Source: Albifimbria verrucaria
Lineage: Eukaryota; Ascomycota; Sordariomycetes; Hypocreales; Stachybotryaceae
Direction of reading: 5' to 3'
DNA length: 64,000 nucleotides
Assembly (NCBI GenBank): GCA_020081605.1
Contig: JAHREC010000013.1
Location: 6,758,001-6,822,000, forward strand
Position numbers and translations under genes: made by a program. Shown here one piece after another: positions 60,910 to 64,000 of the stretch (positions are counted from its first letter, which is position 1; each line of letters begins with the position of its first letter). The notes under the pieces are model-generated. The model was not told the origin of the DNA. It worked only from the letters and a program-made list of their open reading frames with translations, and searched no databases.

Positions 60910-61930
60910 ATGGGCTCCATTCCTAAGACCTTCAAGGCCGCCGTCCTTACCGGCCCTAACAGTGGCTTCAACCTCCAGGATGTTGAGCTGAAGCGTCCCA
61001 CTAAGGGCCAAGTTCTGGTCAAGGTTCTGGCATGCGGTGTCTGCTACACTGATGTCGACGTAAGCAAGGGCAACTTCGGAGATATCTTCCCTCGCATTCC
61101 TGGCCACGAAATCGTTGGTGATGTTGTTGAGATTGGTGAGGATGTCAAGGGTATTGAGGTCGGTCAGCGAGTTGGCGGAACCTGGCATGGTGGCCACGAC
61201 TCTATTTGCCGTTCCTGCCAGCGTGGGTCCTTCCAGACCTGTGACAACAAGGACGTGAACGGTGTCTCCAAGGACGGTGGTTACGCCGAGTATGCGCTGC
61301 TGCGCTCCGAGGCTGTCGTCCGTGTGCCTCGGGATATTGACCCTGCTGACGCGGCTCCGCTGCTGTGCGCCGGTGTGACTGTCTTCAACGGTATCCGCAA
61401 GATGAACATTGAACAGGGCAACTTGGTCGCTATCCAGGGTCTTGGTGGTCTTGGCCACCTGGCTGTGCAGTATGCTCACAACATGGGCTACGAGGTGGCA
61501 GTGCTTTCGACCGGTGACGACAAGGCTGAGTTTGCCAAGAAGTTGGGTGCTACTCACTACATCAACTCCAAGACCAAGGACGCAGCGGAGGAGCTGACAA
61601 AGCTGGGCGGTGCTGCCCTGATCGTGCAGACGGCGCCCAACCCCAAGGTTGTCGGCCCCTGGTTGGCGGCCTGCAGCCCCATGGCAAGCTCCTCAGCCTG
61701 GCACCTATCGGACCTGTTGAGATCGATACTGTAGCACTTGTCGTCAAGGGTGCCAGCGTCCACGGCTGGCCAGCAGGCAACGCGCTTGATTGCGAGGAGG
61801 CCATCCGCTTCAGCCAGACCCACGGCGTCAAGTGCATGATTGAGAAGTTCCTCTCTCCGACGTGCAGAAGGCTGTCGACAGCCTGGTTGCTGGCAAGCCT
61901 CGCTTCCGTAACGTCCTGGTCATGGAGTAG
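60910..61930 (+). CDS. Zinc-dependent alcohol dehydrogenase (MDR family)
   Basis: This is a predicted NAD(P)-dependent alcohol dehydrogenase of 340 residues in one exon. Catalytic zinc ligands are in ACGVCYTDVDVSKG (Cys) and IPGHEIVGDVVEIG (His-Glu), with the third in LLCAGVTVF. The Rossmann motif is IQGLGGLGHLAVQYAHNMG. The structural zinc loop reads SICRSCQRGSFQTC, with three cysteines instead of four. The gene continues past two one-base losses (61683-61684 and 61850-61851) as KLLSLAPIGPVEIDTVALVV, GWPAGNALDCEEAIRFS and ends RFRNVLVME. It is related to fungal ADHs acting on primary alcohols; the physiological substrate is unknown. The strong TATA promoter suggests inducible expression. Confidence 0.9.
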
Positions 61931-62261
61931 GAGTAGGAGCTGGTTGGTATTAGGGAAAACAAGAAAAAGCGGTTTGCAGTATTCGCGCGGAGCATATGGA
62001 TGGTGTCTGGGAGTCTTGCAGCTGAAGGATGTATAACATGAACGGGTGGTAAGGTGAAAGGATGACGAGCCGTGGTTTTTTTGAGACATGTCAAACGTCT
62101 AGAATGATAATGAGGAAATGATATTGAGAATGATTAAGTCATTGAATAACATCTCTTTAACTCTCCACTACTCGAACATGTATGTGATAGGAACAGTCAT
62201 CTCACCAGAGACAGAAACTAAACGGACATCGCCAAAACGATCAAATTGCTAAATACACATC
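61931..62261. other. 3' space between convergent genes
   Basis: This is an AT-rich spacer between the alcohol dehydrogenase (+) and the FAD oxidase (-), without a gene. Confidence 0.4.
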
Positions 62262-63755
62262 TCATGGCTTCCAACCTCCTGTCCGGTCCCTGAACAAACC
62301 ATTCGGGTCAACCTGGTCGGCAACCCTCTTTGCCAGTGCCCTACTGCTTGGGCGCAATCGCCCAAAGTAATCTTGGACATGATGACCGTAGTTCATGAAG
62401 ATAGGTGTGTATGCTTTGGGCAAGGTACCATCATTTTGCCAGGCAAGCACCCTGTCCCGGATACCGCCATACGTCAGTTGCGTCGTCTGGTCCATTTTGT
62501 CGTAGTCGCTGGGAAGCGAAAACGCAAAGTTCATCTCAATAAGTAGGCGATCCACACTATCATCCAAGTCCATGAGGTCTTTACCTGCTTCGCGCGCTTT
62601 GCGGGCGATCACCTTAGGCAAAGGCTGGTATGCAATGGATGCGACGAGACCCGGGACAAGGAGTTGTTGATCAGTGATGTTGCGCCAATGTGCGTGGATG
62701 CCTTCTAACACCTCTTCGCTATGCTCAAGGGAGGGCAGAGGGATTAGTTCGGTGCCGATCGTATAAACAAGCCCCTTGAGCACGACCCAGTTGCTAGAGG
62801 TTACATACTCGGCATATGTACGCACTCTGGCATCGTTGGAAATCGGACCCGCGTCTGTGAAGTTCTTGAATGTGTTTGGAGGTACATCTGTACCATCATA
62901 AAAGAGAAACATGATCCAAGTATCAACCAAGTTGGCGGATGTTCGCTCAGCTGTCATGATAACTGCAGCCTTGGGATCTGTGTTGTATTCGGTAAAGTCC
63001 CGTACCGCCTTGAGCAGCTTCGAAGTTGTTGTGGGAGTGTTCAGGAAAGCAAGATTGCCGCCCCAGATCTTACCCTGAGGGAAAGCTCGCAATGTGTATG
63101 ATGTAACAACACCGAAGTTGTTGCCGCCTCCCTTTAATGCCACGAAGAGGTCTGGGTTCTTGGTGGCTGAGGCTGTCGTTATAGTACCATTGGCGAGGAC
63201 AATCTCGTACTCGGTCACAGTCGACACTGTCCAGCCATATTGAGCTGACATGTACGATAGACCGCCTCCAAGGATCAGGCCACCGGCACCAACATTGCCA
63301 ATACGGCCACTAGCAACAGTCCAGCCAGTACCGTCGAGTGCCTGCGCAATATCATCATTGCGGTTGCCAGGCCCGAGCCTGACCACGCCTTCCTCCACAT
63401 CAAGCAACACATGGTTCAAATCTTGCGTCGCAATAAGGGGACCATCTTCCACACTGGACCAGTAGTTGTTCGGGTTGTGGCCGCCTGACTTGATAGCGAA
63501 GTTCTCAGTATTGTTGCTCAGGAGCTTAATAACTGTGGCAACCTCCAACGCTGTTTTAGGGAAGATGATGCAAGATGGCTTGAGAGCAATACAGGCAGAT
63601 GACCAATACTCTTGTTGTTCACTGGTGTAGGCCAAGTCTAGCCGGCGAGCGACCTTGATGGAGGTGAGGTCCTCAACATCGGAGCAGGTGTCGGCTTTAG
63701 CCAATGTCGCAAACAGCAAGGCCGAGAGGGCCATCAACTGCGAAAGACGAAACAT
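62262..63755 (-). CDS. Secreted FAD-linked oxidase (BBE-like, VAO superfamily)
   Basis: This flavoprotein oxidase has 497 residues in one intact exon. The start at 63755 gives a signal peptide (MFRLSQLMALSALLFATLA); an upstream in-frame ATG adds 34 residues without support. The FAD-binding domain has IIFPKTALEVATVIKLLSNN, then FAIKSGGHNPN, whose His is the usual covalent FAD anchor. WTVASGRIGNVGAGGLILGG and GLSYMSAQYGWTVSTVTEYE follow, then LKGGGNNFGVVTSYTLRAFP. The second domain is the substrate cap, and the C-terminus VADQVDPNGLFRDRTGG carries the BBE-type DPxGxF motif. Such enzymes oxidise sugars or secondary metabolites; the substrate is unknown. It lies at the window edge, so further partners may exist outside. 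Confidence 0.9.
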   Translation of the reverse strand: MFRLSQLMALSALLFATLAKADTCSDVEDLTSIKVARRLDLAYTSEQQEYWSSACIALKPSCIIFPKTALEVATVIKLLSNNTENFAIKSGGHNPNNYWSSVEDGPLIATQDLNHVLLDVEEGVVRLGPGNRNDDIAQALDGTGWTVASGRIGNVGAGGLILGGGLSYMSAQYGWTVSTVTEYEIVLANGTITTASATKNPDLFVALKGGGNNFGVVTSYTLRAFPQGKIWGGNLAFLNTPTTTSKLLKAVRDFTEYNTDPKAAVIMTAERTSANLVDTWIMFLFYDGTDVPPNTFKNFTDAGPISNDARVRTYAEYVTSSNWVVLKGLVYTIGTELIPLPSLEHSEEVLEGIHAHWRNITDQQLLVPGLVASIAYQPLPKVIARKAREAGKDLMDLDDSVDRLLIEMNFAFSLPSDYDKMDQTTQLTYGGIRDRVLAWQNDGTLPKAYTPIFMNYGHHVQDYFGRLRPSSRALAKRVADQVDPNGLFRDRTGGWKP

Positions 63756-64000
63756 GTTGACGAGCAGGCAAAGAGCCGGTAAGGAGCCGTTCCTGAGCTT
63801 GACCGGAGAGTTGCCCATGACTTGATAGACATGATGTCCACTGCCTTTTATAATCAAGGAGAAAGGCTTTCATTCTGTTCTCCATCGGTTCGCAGCTAGT
63901 TTCCTTGGAAATGTGGGCACAGCCTGGGTATAATGGAGCATGGGATCTCAATACTCATGAGTGCAAGTGTTGTTGACACAGGGGGCCATGACTCGACATC
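63756..64000. other. FAD oxidase promoter region
   Basis: This is the upstream region of the FAD oxidase, cut by the window end. Apart from the TATA box listed next, nothing was seen. Confidence 0.5.
63844..63852 (-). promoter_or_regulatory. TATA box of the FAD oxidase gene
   Basis: On the minus strand TATAAAAGG lies about 89 bases before the start codon. Confidence 0.65.

Noticed and set aside
60886..61557. 223-codon minus-strand open frame inside the alcohol dehydrogenase
   Set aside because: Antisense shadow produced by biased codon use; the plus strand has all family motifs.

Overview
The window is nuclear DNA of a filamentous ascomycete (Pezizomycotina). The reasons are short GT-AG introns of about 46-170 nt, many with a CTAAC or CTRAY-like branch site, two Zn2Cys6/fungal_trans regulators, GC-rich exons set in AT-richer intergenic DNA, and fungal families such as GH115, a BBE-like FAD oxidase, Tim50, Ted1 and Cgi121. 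A sordariomycete is my best guess from the protein flavour, but this is inference. I see no rRNA, tRNA, CRISPR array or intact transposon.

Layout. 0.4-7.3 kb: indoleamine 2,3-dioxygenase (-) and kynureninase (+), two steps of de novo NAD synthesis, diverge from a shared 1.07 kb promoter region, and a Zn2Cys6 regulator (-) follows. 8-11.3 kb: kinesin-8 (-). 13.3-15 kb: cytochrome P450 (+). 15.3-18.7 kb: secreted GH115 glucuronidase (-). 19.9-21 kb: BuGZ/ZNF207-type zinc-finger protein (-). 22-25 kb: second Zn2Cys6 regulator (-). 25-28.3 kb: gene-poor. 28.3-29.7 kb: saccharopine-dehydrogenase-like oxidoreductase (-). 30.7-34.3 kb: GNAT acetyltransferase (+), KEOPS subunit Cgi121 (+) and proline dehydrogenase (-). 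34.3-38.9 kb: gene-free, low-complexity DNA. 38.9-47 kb: alkaline phosphatase (+), a Tim17-family protein (-) divergent from a small conserved protein (+), Ted1-like phosphoesterase (+) and a cysteine-rich secreted protein built from repeated exons (+). 47.7-56.7 kb: Tim50 (-), a conserved F-box-like protein (+), Vta1 (-), an Mpd1-like protein disulfide isomerase (+) and exosome subunit Ski6/Rrp41 (-). 56.7-60.9 kb: gene-poor. 60.9-63.8 kb: zinc alcohol dehydrogenase (+) convergent with a secreted FAD-linked oxidase (-).

Most genes are unlinked housekeeping genes. The one clear pathway pair is the kynurenine pair. The P450, GH115, FAD oxidase, cysteine-rich protein and regulators are accessory.

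A dominant technical feature is that about 37 single-base (rarely 2-base) losses break the reading frames of otherwise conserved genes. Almost all lie in runs of 2-5 identical bases, so they look like sequence errors rather than gene decay. Coding spans below are the full gene extents with these breaks noted. Candidates for new biology are the exon-duplicated cysteine-rich secreted protein, an ER-retention-like HEEL tetrapeptide lying in frame just past the stop of the disulfide isomerase, and the kynurenine divergon.
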